From NCBI GenBank assembly GCA_017475265.1, contig JAFVFY010000069.1, forward strand, positions 1-64,000: a stretch of DNA of 64,000 nt. The letters run 5' to 3'. The notes beneath the pieces are model-generated. The model worked only from the letters and a program-made list of their open reading frames with translations. It had not been told where the DNA came from and searched no databases. Positions within the stretch are counted from its first letter, which is position 1, and each line of letters begins with the position of its first letter. A program made the translations under genes and the position numbers. This DNA comes from Prevotella sp. (GTDB lineage: Bacteria; Bacteroidota; Bacteroidia; Bacteroidales; Bacteroidaceae). This document shows positions 1-16,963 of this stretch, piece by piece.

Positions 1-66
1 CCATATCTTTTGTTGAACAAAACCATAGCTTTTGTTGAACAAAACCAGTGCTTTTCTACTACAAAC
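1..66. repeat. 22-bp-period palindrome array, copy 1
   Basis: Three units are centred on TGTTGAACA (11), TGTTGAACA (33) and TCTACTACA (55), at an exact 22-bp spacing. The first two form short palindromes of the type TTTTGTT-AACAAAA. The array is cut by the window edge. Confidence 0.8.
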
Positions 67-369
67 CCACCCACTTACTACCATTAGACTGGCTGTTTGG
101 CTCCAAAAAGGCACCAACTGACACCTCGAACACCCTTTTTCGGGGTATTTCCCAACCGCGAAAAACATCCGTTTTAAGCGAAATAGGAGTAAACAAGTGT
201 TAAGTTTATGTAATTTTAAGTAGCTTTCTGCACAAAAAAGGGGTATTTGTGCAGGGTTATGAGGCGCGATTCCTGCAAAAAACAGCCGGTTTGGGCGGTT
301 TTTTGCGCTAGATGGTCATATTTTAGGAACACTTTTTTCTGCACTTTTTCTTTACATTTCAGCGATGCA
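1..369. repeat. Long dispersed repeat, left copy
   Basis: This non-coding stretch matches, in inverted orientation and at roughly 90% identity by eye, 52,224-52,591. Shared landmarks include a GTGCAG/CTGCAC-rich hairpin region, a CGGGGTATTTCCC stretch and a closing array of 22-bp units. In both copies the same end of the repeat faces a PD-(D/E)XK (Rpn-type) gene, here about 130 bases upstream of that gene's start. The copy may continue beyond the left window edge. No convincing coding sequence was found in it; open frames here are antisense shadows. Confidence 0.85.
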
Positions 370-462
370 GCCAGTAACACAAAACGATGCTTCTTCGCCC
401 GCTTTCCGTTAATCTTTGTCACTTTTTTCCGCGCGATTGCAAATTCTTTCCAAATTATTTCG

Positions 463-470
463 TACCTTTG
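463..470 (+). promoter_or_regulatory. Bacteroidota -7 box for the Rpn-type gene
   Basis: TACCTTTG lies 28 bases before the ATG at 498 and matches the TAnnTTTG consensus of the Bacteroidota primary sigma factor. It supports the chosen start. Confidence 0.7.
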
Positions 471-497
471 CACCGTTAAATCAAAAGCATTACAACT

Positions 498-1388
498 ATG
501 GCAGACGATAGCAAAAGCAAGGACGGCTTCATCGACGAAATCCTCATGGAGCGCGAGCGCTACATCAACCCTTACACCGACTTCGGCTTCAAGAAGCTCT
601 TCGGTACGGAGATGAACAAGGACTTGCTCATCAGTTTCCTCAACGCCCTTTTCAATAACGACGAGAAGGAGATTGAGGACGTTCAGTACCTGAACAGCGA
701 GCATCTGGGCGATGGCTATGGCGACCGCCGCGCCGTGTTCGACGTCTATTGCAAGACCAAGGACGGAGGCCGCTTCATCGTCGAGATGCAGAAGGCCGAG
801 CAGACTTACTTCAAGAACCGTAGCCTCTACTACTCCACGTTCGCTATCCGCGAGCAGGCTCCGAAGGGCAAGGACTGGGACTACCATCTGGAGGATGTCT
901 ATACCGTCGGCGTGCTCAACTTCAAGTTCCCCGGCGACGAATATCCCGCCGACAGCTACCGTCACGAAATCAAGCTGAAGGACGTGGAGGACAACCATGT
1001 CTTTTATCCAAAGCTGACCTTCGTCTATCTTGAAATGCCGAAGTTCAACATGGCCGAGGACGAGCTGGTGACGATGTTCGACAAGTGGATGTTCGTCCTG
1101 CGCAACCTCTCCCGTCTGCTCAACCGTCCCAAGGCGCTGCAAGACCGCATCTTCGACCGTCTGTTTGAGCAGGCCGAGATAGCCAAGTACTCACCCGAGG
1201 AACGCCGCGAGTATGAGGTGAGCGTGAAGAACTACTGGGACTATAACAGCACTATGAAGACGGCTGCCACCAATGCTTCCAACGAGAGAGCAAAAAAGAT
1301 AGCCCGCCGCATGAAGGCACGAGGCGACTCCGTTGAAGACATTGCAGAAATGACAGATTTAAGTGTTGAGGAAATCGAGGGACTGTAA
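498..1388 (+). CDS. PD-(D/E)XK nuclease-family transposase-like protein (Rpn/PDDEXK_2 type)
   Basis: Predicted 296-residue protein of the Rpn / 'PD-(D/E)XK nuclease family transposase' group, whose members are DNA nucleases linked to recombination. The N-terminal motif NPYTDFGFKKLFG (about residues 24-36) is diagnostic. The likely nuclease core is Asp82 followed by Glu96-Met-Gln98 in a strand reading RFIVEMQ. The C-terminal 30 residues are a basic then acidic helical tail. The start follows a -7 box at 463 and gives the usual family length. A second, distinct family member lies at 51,116, and both sit beside copies of the same long repeat. Whether this gene is mobile cannot be told; no terminal repeats specific to it were seen. 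Confidence 0.88.
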   Translation: MADDSKSKDGFIDEILMERERYINPYTDFGFKKLFGTEMNKDLLISFLNALFNNDEKEIEDVQYLNSEHLGDGYGDRRAVFDVYCKTKDGGRFIVEMQKAEQTYFKNRSLYYSTFAIREQAPKGKDWDYHLEDVYTVGVLNFKFPGDEYPADSYRHEIKLKDVEDNHVFYPKLTFVYLEMPKFNMAEDELVTMFDKWMFVLRNLSRLLNRPKALQDRIFDRLFEQAEIAKYSPEERREYEVSVKNYWDYNSTMKTAATNASNERAKKIARRMKARGDSVEDIAEMTDLSVEEIEGL

Positions 1389-1471
1389 AAATAAAGATAT
1401 CGACACCAACCGACCGAACGACATTAACTGAGACGGGATTTTCAGGTGTGAGAAAGATGGAGGCAATAATG

Positions 1472-2928
1472 AAACTAAAGTTTCCCACGCCCTAAAACAA
1501 CCCATTTCAGAAGGTGTGATTTGCGTAAATCCTTGGCCTGTTCCGCCTGTGCAGCGAGACCGTGTTCCGCGGCTGCTGCTGCGGCCTGATTAGTCTGCTC
1601 GGCGGCGAGTCGTGCTGCAAGAACTGCTTCTACCGCATGCTGAACGACTGCACAATGGACTGGCGCGGCTTCCTGTATGCCGTCTGCAAGTCGTTCCTGC
1701 GCATAGCTGCCGGTGAGGGCGTCCAGGCCGACGGGAAGCCCCGCTGCCTCATCGTGGACGACACAGTGCTGGAGAAGACGGGCGCGCACAACCGCATGGA
1801 GCACATCAGCCGTGTGTACGACCACGGCAGGCACATCCATGTGCTCGGCTTCAAGCTGCAACTTGTGGTCTACTTCGACGGCGTGACACCGATCCCCGTG
1901 GATTTCAGCATCCACTGCGAGTGGGAGAAGAAGAAGGATTGTGGCATGACGAAGAAGGACCGCGAGGCACGCTTCACGAAGGACCGCGCCGAGGGCACCA
2001 GCGGGAGGGAGCGCTCCGACGAGGCGCTCCAGGAGAAGCCACAGGTATTCATGAAGATGCTCGCCAAGCTCTGGAGGCGTGGCCTGAGGCCGCAGTACGT
2101 GCTCTATGACAGCTGGTACCACTCCCTCGGCCTCCTCAAGGCCATAAGGTCGCTGGGCAAGGGGGCCGTGCACACGCTGGGCATGGACAAGAACGGCGTG
2201 AGGACGTACCTCGTGAAAGGGCGCAAGTACACGACCAAGACCATGATAGACGCCCATTTGGCAGTCATACGGAAGTGCGACAAGTACAGGCTCATGTACA
2301 TGAAGGTGGACGCCATGCTGGACGACATCCCCGTCAGGCTGTTCCTCATCAAGTACGGCAGGAGCAGCGAATGGAAAGTGCTCGTTACCACGGACACCGG
2401 CATGAGGTTCACGCAGGCCTTCGAGACCTACCAGATACGCTGGACCATCGAGGTCGTTCCGCGAGACCAAGCAGTACCTCGGCCTCGGACAGTGCCAGTC
2501 GCCCGACTTCGACGCACAGGTTGCCGACGCCACGCTCGTGTTCGCAACGTACACAATGATGGCAAACAGGAAGCGCTTCGGGGAGTACGAGACCATGGGC
2601 GAGGTGTTCCGCTCGCTCAGGGGCGAACTCTACGCGCTTACCCTGTGGCAGAGGCTCATACCGCTCATGGCAGACATCCTGTGCAGGGTGGCACAGGCCA
2701 TCGGCATTGACGTGGAGGAAGCGATGAGGGCACTTGAAAGCGACGAAAAGGCCACGGACGACATTGTCTGCATGGCAGAGGCCTTGAAAGCCAAAGATGC
2801 TGGGACACAATAGGTCACAAGAAGCCACAGTATCGATTTAACAAAATTAACAATATTGATTTCCAGCGAGTTACATTGCAAATAACAATGAAAACCGCCT
2901 AAAACAGAGGTGTGGGTAACTTTAGTTT
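1472..2928 (+). mobile_element. Degenerate IS4-family insertion sequence
   Basis: Terminal inverted repeats bound the element: 1472-1488 and the complement of 2912-2928 share AAACTAAAGTTnCCCAC with one mismatch. The element is about 1.46 kb and carries a broken IS4-type transposase. No clear target-site duplication is visible next to the repeats, which fits an old insertion or imprecise boundaries. Confidence 0.8.
1529..2813 (+). pseudogene. IS4-family transposase, frameshifted and 5'-truncated
   Basis: The reading frame from 1529 to about 2456 carries DDE features: IVDDT near the N-terminus, then YDSWY. The IS4 'YREK' signature, Y-(2)-R-(3)-E-(6)-K, begins as YQIRWTIE at about 2432-2452. 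The frame then shifts at about 2456. The rest, starting FRETKQYLGLGQ, continues in another frame to 2813, so the break falls inside YREK. No ATG precedes the first conserved residues and stops lie just upstream at 1517 and 1526, suggesting loss of N-terminal codons. Almost certainly inactive. Confidence 0.88.
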
Positions 2929-3019
2929 ATACTTTTGGCGACAGATATATCGTTGATGATGTGATTCGTGAGATACAGAACTGATAGTCAATTTGTGCCT
3001 TATACGATAGCGACGTTAC

Positions 3020-3062
3020 AGAAAAAGGGAGCGGACTGCTGATTGGCAGTCCGCTCCCTTTA
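3020..3062 (-). terminator. Rho-independent terminator of the rpoBC operon
   Basis: On the minus strand a 14-bp GC-rich stem (AAGGGAGCGGACTG pairing with CAGTCCGCTCCCTT) with a short loop is followed by a run of five T. It lies 20 bases past the rpoC stop codon. Confidence 0.92.
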
Positions 3063-3081
3063 TTGTACAATCTTCAATCGC

Positions 3082-7410
<4,329 letters not shown>

Positions 7411-7415
7411 ATTTC

Positions 7416-7449
7416 AATTTACGATTTACGAATTTACGATTTACGATTT
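7416..7449. repeat. Heptamer-like spacer repeat between rpoB and rpoC
   Basis: The spacer has four degenerate copies of TTTACGA/TTTACGAT. It belongs to the class of roughly 7-base simple repeats that fill many intergenic gaps in this window. Confidence 0.7.
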
Positions 7450-7484
7450 CAGAGCGGTAGAATAATTCGCTCTTCATTCTTCAC

Positions 7485-11297
<3,813 letters not shown>

Positions 11298-11451
11298 GAT
11301 TTTGTGTAAGTAGTTAGAAGTAGTGAGGAGTAGTTATAAGTAGTTAGAGGTCGTTGCTTTGTCGGCGGAGCTATCAGGAGCAGAACTATCGACTTCTAAC
11401 TCCTTCTAACTTCTTTTTACTCCTTATTACTACATTAGTTGATGAGAGACG

Positions 11452-11484
11452 AAAAAGGTGGGAACCCTCTACTGGAGAGTCCCC
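11452..11484 (-). terminator. Attenuator-like hairpin between rplL and rpoB
   Basis: The minus strand forms GGGGACTCTC-CAGTA-GAGGGTTCCC, about 10 bp with two G-U pairs, followed by ACC and five T. It lies in the 215-base gap between rplL and rpoB, where E. coli has a partial terminator that lowers rpoBC expression relative to ribosomal proteins. The rest of the gap is AGTAGTTA-type simple repeat. Confidence 0.7.
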
Positions 11485-11512
11485 ATCTCATTGGTTATGA
11501 ATGTGTCTGAGA

Positions 11513-11893
11513 TTACTTCAGCTCAACCTCTGCACCAGCGGCCTCGATGAGCTTCTTCAGGTTCTCAGCCTCTTCCTTCGACAGGCCTTCCTTAACGGTA
11601 GCGGGAGCACCGTCCACAAGGTCCTTAGCCTCCTTCAGTCCCAGTCCGCAAGCCTCCTTGACGGCCTTCACGACCTGGAGCTTAGCAGCGCCGGCCGACT
11701 TCAGCACAACGTCGAAAGAGCTCTTCTCCTCGGCTGCCTCTGCTGCACCACCTGCGGCGGGGCCAGCAGCTACTGCAACGGCTGCAGCAGCAGGCTCAAT
11801 TCCATACTCGTCCTTCAGGACTGTTGCCAACTCGTTTACTTCCTTCACAGTCAGGTTAACCAACTGCTCGGCAATAGCTTTGATATCTGCCAT
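11513..11893 (-). CDS. rplL: 50S ribosomal protein bL12 (L7/L12)
   Basis: Ribosomal stalk protein of 126 residues that recruits translation factors. An N-terminal dimerisation helix is followed by an Ala/Gly-rich hinge (about residues 35-55, [15 protein letters not shown]). The C-terminal domain contains [15 protein letters not shown]. It sits between rplJ and rpoB as expected. Confidence 0.98.
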   Translation of the reverse strand: MADIKAIAEQLVNLTVKEVNELATVLKDEYGIEPAAAAVAVAAGPAAGGAAEAAEEKSSFDVVLKSAGAAKLQVVKAVKEACGLGLKEAKDLVDGAPATVKEGLSKEEAENLKKLIEAAGAEVELK

Positions 11894-11949
11894 TTTTATT
11901 TAAGATTTTAATTGTTTTTAATGTTAATGTTGAAATCGTTTTTCGCTTG

Positions 11950-12471
11950 TTATTTGTTACGCTCAGCGATAGCGTCAAGCAGGCCGTGGATTTTTCCACC
12001 GGCATTGAGTCCGGACATAACGTTCTTGATGGGCGACTGCAGCAGAGCCACAACGTCGGCGATAAGTTCGTTCTTGCTCTTGATGGCAACCAGCTCAGCG
12101 AGCTTGTCGGCACCCACGAAGAAGCTCTCCTCAGCGAAGGCTCCCTTCAGAGCAGGGATTTCCTGTTTCTTGTCCTTATATTCCTTCAGCAGCTTAGCGG
12201 GGACGTTTGCCGTCTGGCAGAACATCAGTGCTGTGTTGCCTTTAAGGCACTCGTAGAGCGGAGTGTAGTCCACTTCTGCGGCCTCGAAAGCCTTGTGCAG
12301 CAGCTTGTTCTTAACTACCAGCAGCTTGATCTCACTCTTGAAGCACTTGCGGCGCAGGTCGCTTGTCTGCTCGGCGTTCAGGCCGGTCAGGTCGACCAGG
12401 TAGAAATGAGCATACTCTTTGAGTTTCTCACCAAGTTCTACGATGATGGTATCTTTTACTTCCTTTTTCAT
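11950..12471 (-). CDS. rplJ: 50S ribosomal protein uL10
   Basis: Base of the ribosomal stalk, 173 residues. The N-terminal RNA-binding domain includes YLVDLTGLNAEQTSDLRR, and the C-terminal helices bind L7/L12 dimers. It lies 21 bases after rplA and 56 bases before rplL. In E. coli L10-L12 autoregulates translation through its leader; no leader structure was resolved here. Confidence 0.98.
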   Translation of the reverse strand: MKKEVKDTIIVELGEKLKEYAHFYLVDLTGLNAEQTSDLRRKCFKSEIKLLVVKNKLLHKAFEAAEVDYTPLYECLKGNTALMFCQTANVPAKLLKEYKDKKQEIPALKGAFAEESFFVGADKLAELVAIKSKNELIADVVALLQSPIKNVMSGLNAGGKIHGLLDAIAERNK

Positions 12472-12492
12472 TTGTCTAATCTTTTTTACGGG

Positions 12493-13185
12493 TTATTCAA
12501 CTGATTTAGGATCTACCTTGATACCCATACTCATAGTACTTGAGAGGAAGATACTCTTGATGTATGTACCCTTAGCAGCAGCGGGCTTCAGCTTGATGAT
12601 GGTCTGGATAAACTCCTTCGCGTTCTCGTAAATCTTGTCAGCGGAGAAGGTCACCTTGCCAATCGACGTGTGAACAATACCCGTCTTGTCAACCTTGAAG
12701 TCAATCTTACCCTGCTTCACTTCCTTTACAGCCTTGGCCACGTCCATGGTCACAGTGCCGCTCTTGGGGTTAGGCATGAGTCCACGGGGACCGAGGATAC
12801 GGCCGAGAGGACCAAGCTTACCCATGCATGAGGGCATGGTAATGATGACATCGACGTCAGTCCAGCCGCCCTTGATCTTCTCGATATACTCGTCGAGACC
12901 AACATAGTCGGCACCAGCTTCCTTGGCGGCAGCTTCCTGATCAGCAGTACAGAGGGCGAGCACGCGAGTAACCTTACCTGTTCCGTTAGGCAGTGATACG
13001 ACGCCACGGACCATCTGGTTAGCCTTGCGAGGGTCTACGCCCAGTCGCATATCAATATCTACGGATGCCTCGAACTTGGTGGTGGTAATAGCCTTCACCA
13101 GCTCGGCGGCTTCCTTAAGAGAGTATGCTTTCCCTGCTTCAATCTTCTCGGCTGCCAACTTTTGATTTTTTGTCAGTTTACTCAT
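12493..13185 (-). CDS. rplA: 50S ribosomal protein uL1
   Basis: L1-stalk protein of 230 residues that binds 23S rRNA and, in many bacteria, its own mRNA. The conserved core [14 protein letters not shown] near residues 130-145 is the family hallmark. It follows rplK by 24 bases. Confidence 0.98.
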   Translation of the reverse strand: MSKLTKNQKLAAEKIEAGKAYSLKEAAELVKAITTTKFEASVDIDMRLGVDPRKANQMVRGVVSLPNGTGKVTRVLALCTADQEAAAKEAGADYVGLDEYIEKIKGGWTDVDVIITMPSCMGKLGPLGRILGPRGLMPNPKSGTVTMDVAKAVKEVKQGKIDFKVDKTGIVHTSIGKVTFSADKIYENAKEFIQTIIKLKPAAAKGTYIKSIFLSSTMSMGIKVDPKSVE

Positions 13186-13209
13186 TGTCTTAAAGAATTG
13201 AAGTTATTG

Positions 13210-13650
13210 TTATTTACCAGGGAACTCCCCTTTCACAGTGATACCCATACTACGAGCCGTACCGGCAATCAGCTTCATGGCTGACTCCACGGTGAAGCAG
13301 TTCAGGTCTGCCATCTTGTCCTCGGCGATGGTGCGCACCTGATCCCAGGTCACGCTGGCCACCTTCTTACGGTTAGGCTCTGAAGAGCCACTCTTCACCT
13401 TGGCTGCCTCCAGCAGCTGAACAGCGGCAGGAGGAGTCTTGACGACGAAAGTGAACGACTTGTCGGCATAGTAAGTGATAACGACAGGAAGAATCTTACC
13501 TGCCTTATCCTGGGTTCTGGCGTTGAATTCCTTGCAGAATCCCATGATGTTGATTCCCTTGGAACCCAGAGCGGGACCTACGGGAGGCGAGGGATTGGCA
13601 GCACCGCCTTTAATCTGCAGTTTGATTATTCCAGCAACTTCTTTAGCCAT
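13210..13650 (-). CDS. rplK: 50S ribosomal protein uL11
   Basis: Ribosomal protein of the GTPase-associated centre, 146 residues. The N-terminal [18 protein letters not shown] is diagnostic, and the C-terminal RNA-binding domain follows. A gap of 98 bases to nusG holds a weak GC-rich hairpin but no clear second promoter. Confidence 0.98.
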   Translation of the reverse strand: MAKEVAGIIKLQIKGGAANPSPPVGPALGSKGINIMGFCKEFNARTQDKAGKILPVVITYYADKSFTFVVKTPPAAVQLLEAAKVKSGSSEPNRKKVASVTWDQVRTIAEDKMADLNCFTVESAMKLIAGTARSMGITVKGEFPGK

Positions 13651-13748
13651 TGTTGTTAATACTATAATTTATTTGTTGTCATATAAGCCAGGGAGTGGAA
13701 GCCTCCCGTGACCGTATACTAGAATCGGCACACCGTAACAATTGTGCC

Positions 13749-14300
13749 TTATTCTTTCTCTACCTGATTGAACGAAAGTTCCAGCGGAGTCTTGCGACCG
13801 AAGATTTTCACCATGACCTTCAGCTTGTGCTTCTCGGCGTTCACCTCTTCGATGACACCGTTGAATCCGCTGAACGGGCCGTCGGTGACTTTCACCGTCT
13901 CGTCGACCATGAAGGGGATGCTGGCCTCTTCCGTAGTGCGAATGGCAGTGTCCTCCACAGTGCCGAGGATACGGTTGATGTCTGACTGACGCACTGGGCT
14001 AGGGTTGTCCATGCCTCCAAGGAATCCCAAGACATTGGGAATGTAGCGCAGCGTAGACGTGGTCTCCTTGTCGAGGTTTGCCTCTACGATGACGTAGCCA
14101 GGGAGAAAGAGCTTCTCCTTGATGACTCGCTTGCCATTGCGCATCTGGGCATATTTCTCTGTAGGCAGAAGAATCTCGCCCACACGAGCTGCAAGCTCTG
14201 GGCGATTCTTCATCAATGCCTCCAAATATTCCTTGACCTTAGCCTCCTTACCGCTAACGGCCTTCAGGACATACCATTTCTTACCGTTTGTCTCAGCCAT
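13749..14300 (-). CDS. nusG: Transcription termination/antitermination protein NusG
   Basis: General elongation factor of 183 residues. The N-terminal NGN domain starts KKWYVLKAVSGKEAKV. The C-terminal KOW domain (about residues 125-160) contains VKVTDGPFSGFNGVIEEV. It lies between secE and rplK, the standard order. Compact form, without the extra insertions seen in some Bacteroidota paralogues. Confidence 0.98.
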   Translation of the reverse strand: MAETNGKKWYVLKAVSGKEAKVKEYLEALMKNRPELAARVGEILLPTEKYAQMRNGKRVIKEKLFLPGYVIVEANLDKETTSTLRYIPNVLGFLGGMDNPSPVRQSDINRILGTVEDTAIRTTEEASIPFMVDETVKVTDGPFSGFNGVIEEVNAEKHKLKVMVKIFGRKTPLELSFNQVEKE

Positions 14301-14353
14301 TGCCTATTAATATAGCAAAATATGGCTGCGGTTCACCGCAGCCTACCAAACAA

Positions 14354-14551
14354 TTAGCCTGGATAAACCAGACCCATTATCTTCTCGAATGTGAAATCCA
14401 TTACAAAGACCACAAGAGCAATGATGAGTGAAGCGGTGAGCACCAGCATTGCACTGCCTGTCAGCTCCTTGCGCGTGGGCCATGTCACTTTGTGTGCCAG
14501 TTCGTCATAGCACACTTTACAATAATTAAAGAATAGCTTAATCTTGTTCAT
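14354..14551 (-). CDS. secE: Protein translocase subunit SecE
   Basis: Inner-membrane subunit of the SecYEG channel, 65 residues, the short single-helix form. A conserved amphipathic segment (YDELAHKVTWPTRKEL) precedes one transmembrane helix at about residues 33-55. It lies between tRNA-Trp and nusG. Confidence 0.96.
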   Translation of the reverse strand: MNKIKLFFNYCKVCYDELAHKVTWPTRKELTGSAMLVLTASLIIALVVFVMDFTFEKIMGLVYPG

Positions 14552-14601
14552 TTCTCTCTTTGCTTAGGACATACATGAAGTAAGCCCCTACATTGTTCAT
14601 T

Positions 14602-14677
14602 TGGCACGGGAAGGAGGACTCGAACCCACGACCCTCGGTTTTGGAGACCGATGCTCTACCAACTGAGCTATTCCCGT
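14602..14677 (-). tRNA. tRNA-Trp (CCA)
   Basis: A full cloverleaf can be drawn. Acceptor ACGGGAA pairs with TTCCCGT, the anticodon loop is CTCCAAA with anticodon CCA, and GGTTCGAGTCC forms the T arm. The 3' CCA is encoded. It sits between tuf and secE, as trpT does in many bacteria. Confidence 0.97.
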
Positions 14678-14689
14678 GTTTAGTTTTGA

Positions 14690-14772
14690 GCGTTTAGATT
14701 TGAGACTTGAGATTTATCTTAGTGAAAGTCAAAATTAAATCTCAAATCTCAAATCTTAACTCTCAAATCTAT
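14690..14772. repeat. Heptamer-like repeats between tuf and tRNA-Trp
   Basis: Degenerate units of TTGAGAT / CTCAAAT type fill the gap downstream of tuf, in two arms of opposite orientation that could pair. No T-rich terminator is evident, so transcription may continue into tRNA-Trp and secE. Confidence 0.6.
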
Positions 14773-14774
14773 GA

Positions 14775-15968
14775 TTAGTCTTCGAAGACCTCAGTAATCT
14801 GGCCTGAACCGACAGTGCGACCACCCTCACGGATTGCGAAACGTAGACCCTTGTTCAGAGCAACAGCGTAAATCAGCTCAACGGTGATCTCCACGTTGTC
14901 GCCAGGCATCACCATTTCAACGCCTTCGGGCAGAGAAATCTCACCCGTGCAGTCCATGGTGCGGAGGTAGAACTGAGGACGATACTTGTTTCCGAATGGG
15001 GTGTGACGTCCACCCTCTTCCTTCTTCAGCACGTAGATGGAAGCCTTGAATTTCTTGAAGGGCTTGATCTGTCCGGGATGGCAGAGCACCATACCACGCT
15101 TGATTTCGTTCTTGTCGATACCGCGGAGCAGCAGACCCACGTTGTCACCAGCCTGACCCTCGTCAAGCAGCTTGCGGAACATCTCCACACCGGTCACAAC
15201 CGAGTTCTTGTCCTCACCGAGGCCGAGCAGCTCGACAGCGTCGCCCACGTGGATGACACCAGTCTCGATACGTCCGGTAGCCACGGTGCCACGTCCAGTG
15301 ATTGAGAACACGTCCTCGACAGGCATCAGGAAGGGCTTGTCGGTAGCGCGCGGGGGCTCCTGAATCCACTCGTCGCAGGTGTTCATCAGCTCCATCACCT
15401 TGTCTTCCCACTTCTCAACACCGTTCAGGGCACCGAGAGCAGAACCGCGGATGATAGGAGTGTTGTCTTCAAACTCATACTGAGCGAGAATCTCCTGGAC
15501 CTCCATTTCAACGAGCTCGAGCATCTCCTCGTCGTCGACCATGTCGCACTTGTTCAGGAACACGACCAGACGGGGGACGTTTACCTGACGGGCGAGCAGA
15601 ACGTGCTCACGGGTCTGAGGCATAGGACCATCAGTAGCAGCTACAACGAGGATAGCACCGTCCATCTGAGCAGCACCAGTAACCATGTTCTTCACATAGT
15701 CGGCGTGACCCGGGCAGTCCACGTGAGCGTAGTGACGCTTCTCGGTCTCGTACTCAACGTGAGCGGTGTTAATGGTGATACCACGCTCCTTCTCCTCAGG
15801 GGCGTTGTCGATAGCGTCAAAGCTCTTCACCTTGTCAGCGTTACCGGCCACACGCTTCGAAAGAACCAGCGTGATAGCAGCGGTCAAAGTGGTCTTACCA
15901 TGGTCAACGTGACCGATAGTACCAATGTTCACGTGCGGTTTGGTGCGCACAAATGTCTCTTTTGCCAT
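14775..15968 (-). CDS. tuf: Elongation factor Tu
   Basis: GTPase that delivers aminoacyl-tRNA to the ribosome, 397 residues. G1 is GHVDHGKTT (about 19-27), G3 is DCPGHADYV and G4 is NKCD. Domain 2 includes [10 protein letters not shown]. It lies directly downstream of four tRNA genes. Confidence 0.99.
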   Translation of the reverse strand: MAKETFVRTKPHVNIGTIGHVDHGKTTLTAAITLVLSKRVAGNADKVKSFDAIDNAPEEKERGITINTAHVEYETEKRHYAHVDCPGHADYVKNMVTGAAQMDGAILVVAATDGPMPQTREHVLLARQVNVPRLVVFLNKCDMVDDEEMLELVEMEVQEILAQYEFEDNTPIIRGSALGALNGVEKWEDKVMELMNTCDEWIQEPPRATDKPFLMPVEDVFSITGRGTVATGRIETGVIHVGDAVELLGLGEDKNSVVTGVEMFRKLLDEGQAGDNVGLLLRGIDKNEIKRGMVLCHPGQIKPFKKFKASIYVLKKEEGGRHTPFGNKYRPQFYLRTMDCTGEISLPEGVEMVMPGDNVEITVELIYAVALNKGLRFAIREGGRTVGSGQITEVFED

Positions 15969-16035
15969 TGTTTGTAGTGTTATTAATTTTGTTGATTATA
16001 CAATTGTTTTTATTCCTCCTTTTATTATCTCAGAG

Positions 16036-16107
<72 letters not shown>

Positions 16108-16121
16108 ATTTACGTTTATAG

Positions 16122-16194
16122 AGCGGAAAACGGGGCTCAAACCCGCGACCCCCAGCTTGGAAGGCTAGTGCTCTATCGACTGAGCTATTTCCGC
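16122..16194 (-). tRNA. tRNA-Gly (TCC)
   Basis: Acceptor GCGGAAA/TTTCCGC, anticodon loop CTTCCAA with anticodon TCC, T arm CGGGTTTGAGCCCCG. The 3' CCA is not encoded. Confidence 0.95.
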
Positions 16195-16278
16195 ATTAAC
16201 GGGATTTCGGCTTCGCCTTGGCAAAAGCAAGCTTTTGCTCTCGGCTTGCACTCAATTCCGCAAAAACAAATCTGAGAG

Positions 16279-16361
16279 TGGGAGGTGATGGATTCGAACC
16301 ACCGAAGTCGAAAGACAACAGATTTACAGTCTGCCCCATTTGACCGCTCTGGAAACCTCCC
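16279..16361 (-). tRNA. tRNA-Tyr (GTA)
   Basis: Class II tRNA of 83 nt with a long variable arm. Acceptor GGGAGGT/ATCACCTCCC end, anticodon loop CTGTAAA with anticodon GTA. Confidence 0.95.
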
Positions 16362-16457
16362 AGTATTTTTCTTTCACCGCCAGAATCTCTCTCCTGCCTG
16401 TCTCTGTGTTCTCTGTGTTTTGAGCGTTACAGCTCAATTGGCTTTCACCTATCCTTG

Positions 16458-16531
16458 AGCCTCTTGTCGGATTCGAACCAACGACCCCGAGATTACAAAT
16501 CACGTGCTCTGGCCAACTGAGCTAAAGAGGC
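16458..16531 (-). tRNA. tRNA-Thr (TGT)
   Basis: Acceptor GCCTCTT/AAGAGGC, anticodon loop TTTGTAA with anticodon TGT. The anticodon stem holds one T-T mismatch. First tRNA in the transcript, downstream of the -7 box at 16,585. Confidence 0.93.
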
Positions 16532-16584
16532 TTTTCTAAGCAGCCGTTCTCTATTCAGATTTACGACCTGTCGGAAAACGGCTG

Positions 16585-16592
16585 CAAAGGTA
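16585..16592 (-). promoter_or_regulatory. -7 box for the tRNA-tuf-secE-nusG-ribosomal operon
   Basis: The minus strand reads TACCTTTG followed by CAGCCG, about 55 bases before the first tRNA. It is the only strong -7 match found between hpf and the tRNAs. Confidence 0.7.
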
Positions 16593-16632
16593 CGGCTTTT
16601 TTTTGAACTACCAAAATTTTTTCGGACTTTTT

Positions 16633-16932
16633 TTAGTAATTCCTCAATTTTTCTTTATTTTTCTGTAGTTGCACCCTTAATGCGTCCACACAGAGGTCAA
16701 TTCCCTCCTCAAATGTGTCGTTTGTCTTTTCTACGTGGAGTGTCGTTCCTGGCACCGTGACGGTGATGCTCGTTTCTTTGTTTTGAGCCGTAGCGGGTTT
16801 CACAACTTTTAATTGCACCTCTACTTTCTGAATATCTTCGTAAGATTTTTCTAACTTGGCGACTTTCTTCTCGATGAACGCCTCTAACTTTTCGGTAGCG
16901 TCGAAGTGAATCGACTGAATCTTAATTTCCAT
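16633..16932 (-). CDS. hpf: Ribosome hibernation-promoting factor, short form
   Basis: Protein of 99 residues with the HPF/YfiA (raiA) fold, which binds the 30S subunit and inactivates ribosomes in stationary phase. It starts MEIKIQSIHFDATEKLEAFI and has the basic Lys-rich second helix (KKVAKLEKSYED). It lacks the C-terminal dimerisation domain of long HPF. It follows xerC by 31 bases, in an rpsU-xerC-hpf order. Confidence 0.93.
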   Translation of the reverse strand: MEIKIQSIHFDATEKLEAFIEKKVAKLEKSYEDIQKVEVQLKVVKPATAQNKETSITVTVPGTTLHVEKTNDTFEEGIDLCVDALRVQLQKNKEKLRNY

Positions 16933-16963
16933 AGTTCTCTGTTTTTAGGTTAAACTATAAAGT

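Noticed and set aside
216-1142. 308-codon antisense frame over the first Rpn-type gene and the repeat
   Set aside because: Composition is an antisense reflection, and it crosses the promoter of the real gene.
1475-2596. 373-codon antisense frame over the IS4 transposase
   Set aside because: Low-complexity Ala/Val/His-rich translation typical of a shadow; the plus strand has recognisable DDE motifs.
1460-2940. Target-site duplication flanking the IS4 element
   Set aside because: No matching direct repeat of 4-12 bp is visible next to the terminal repeats.
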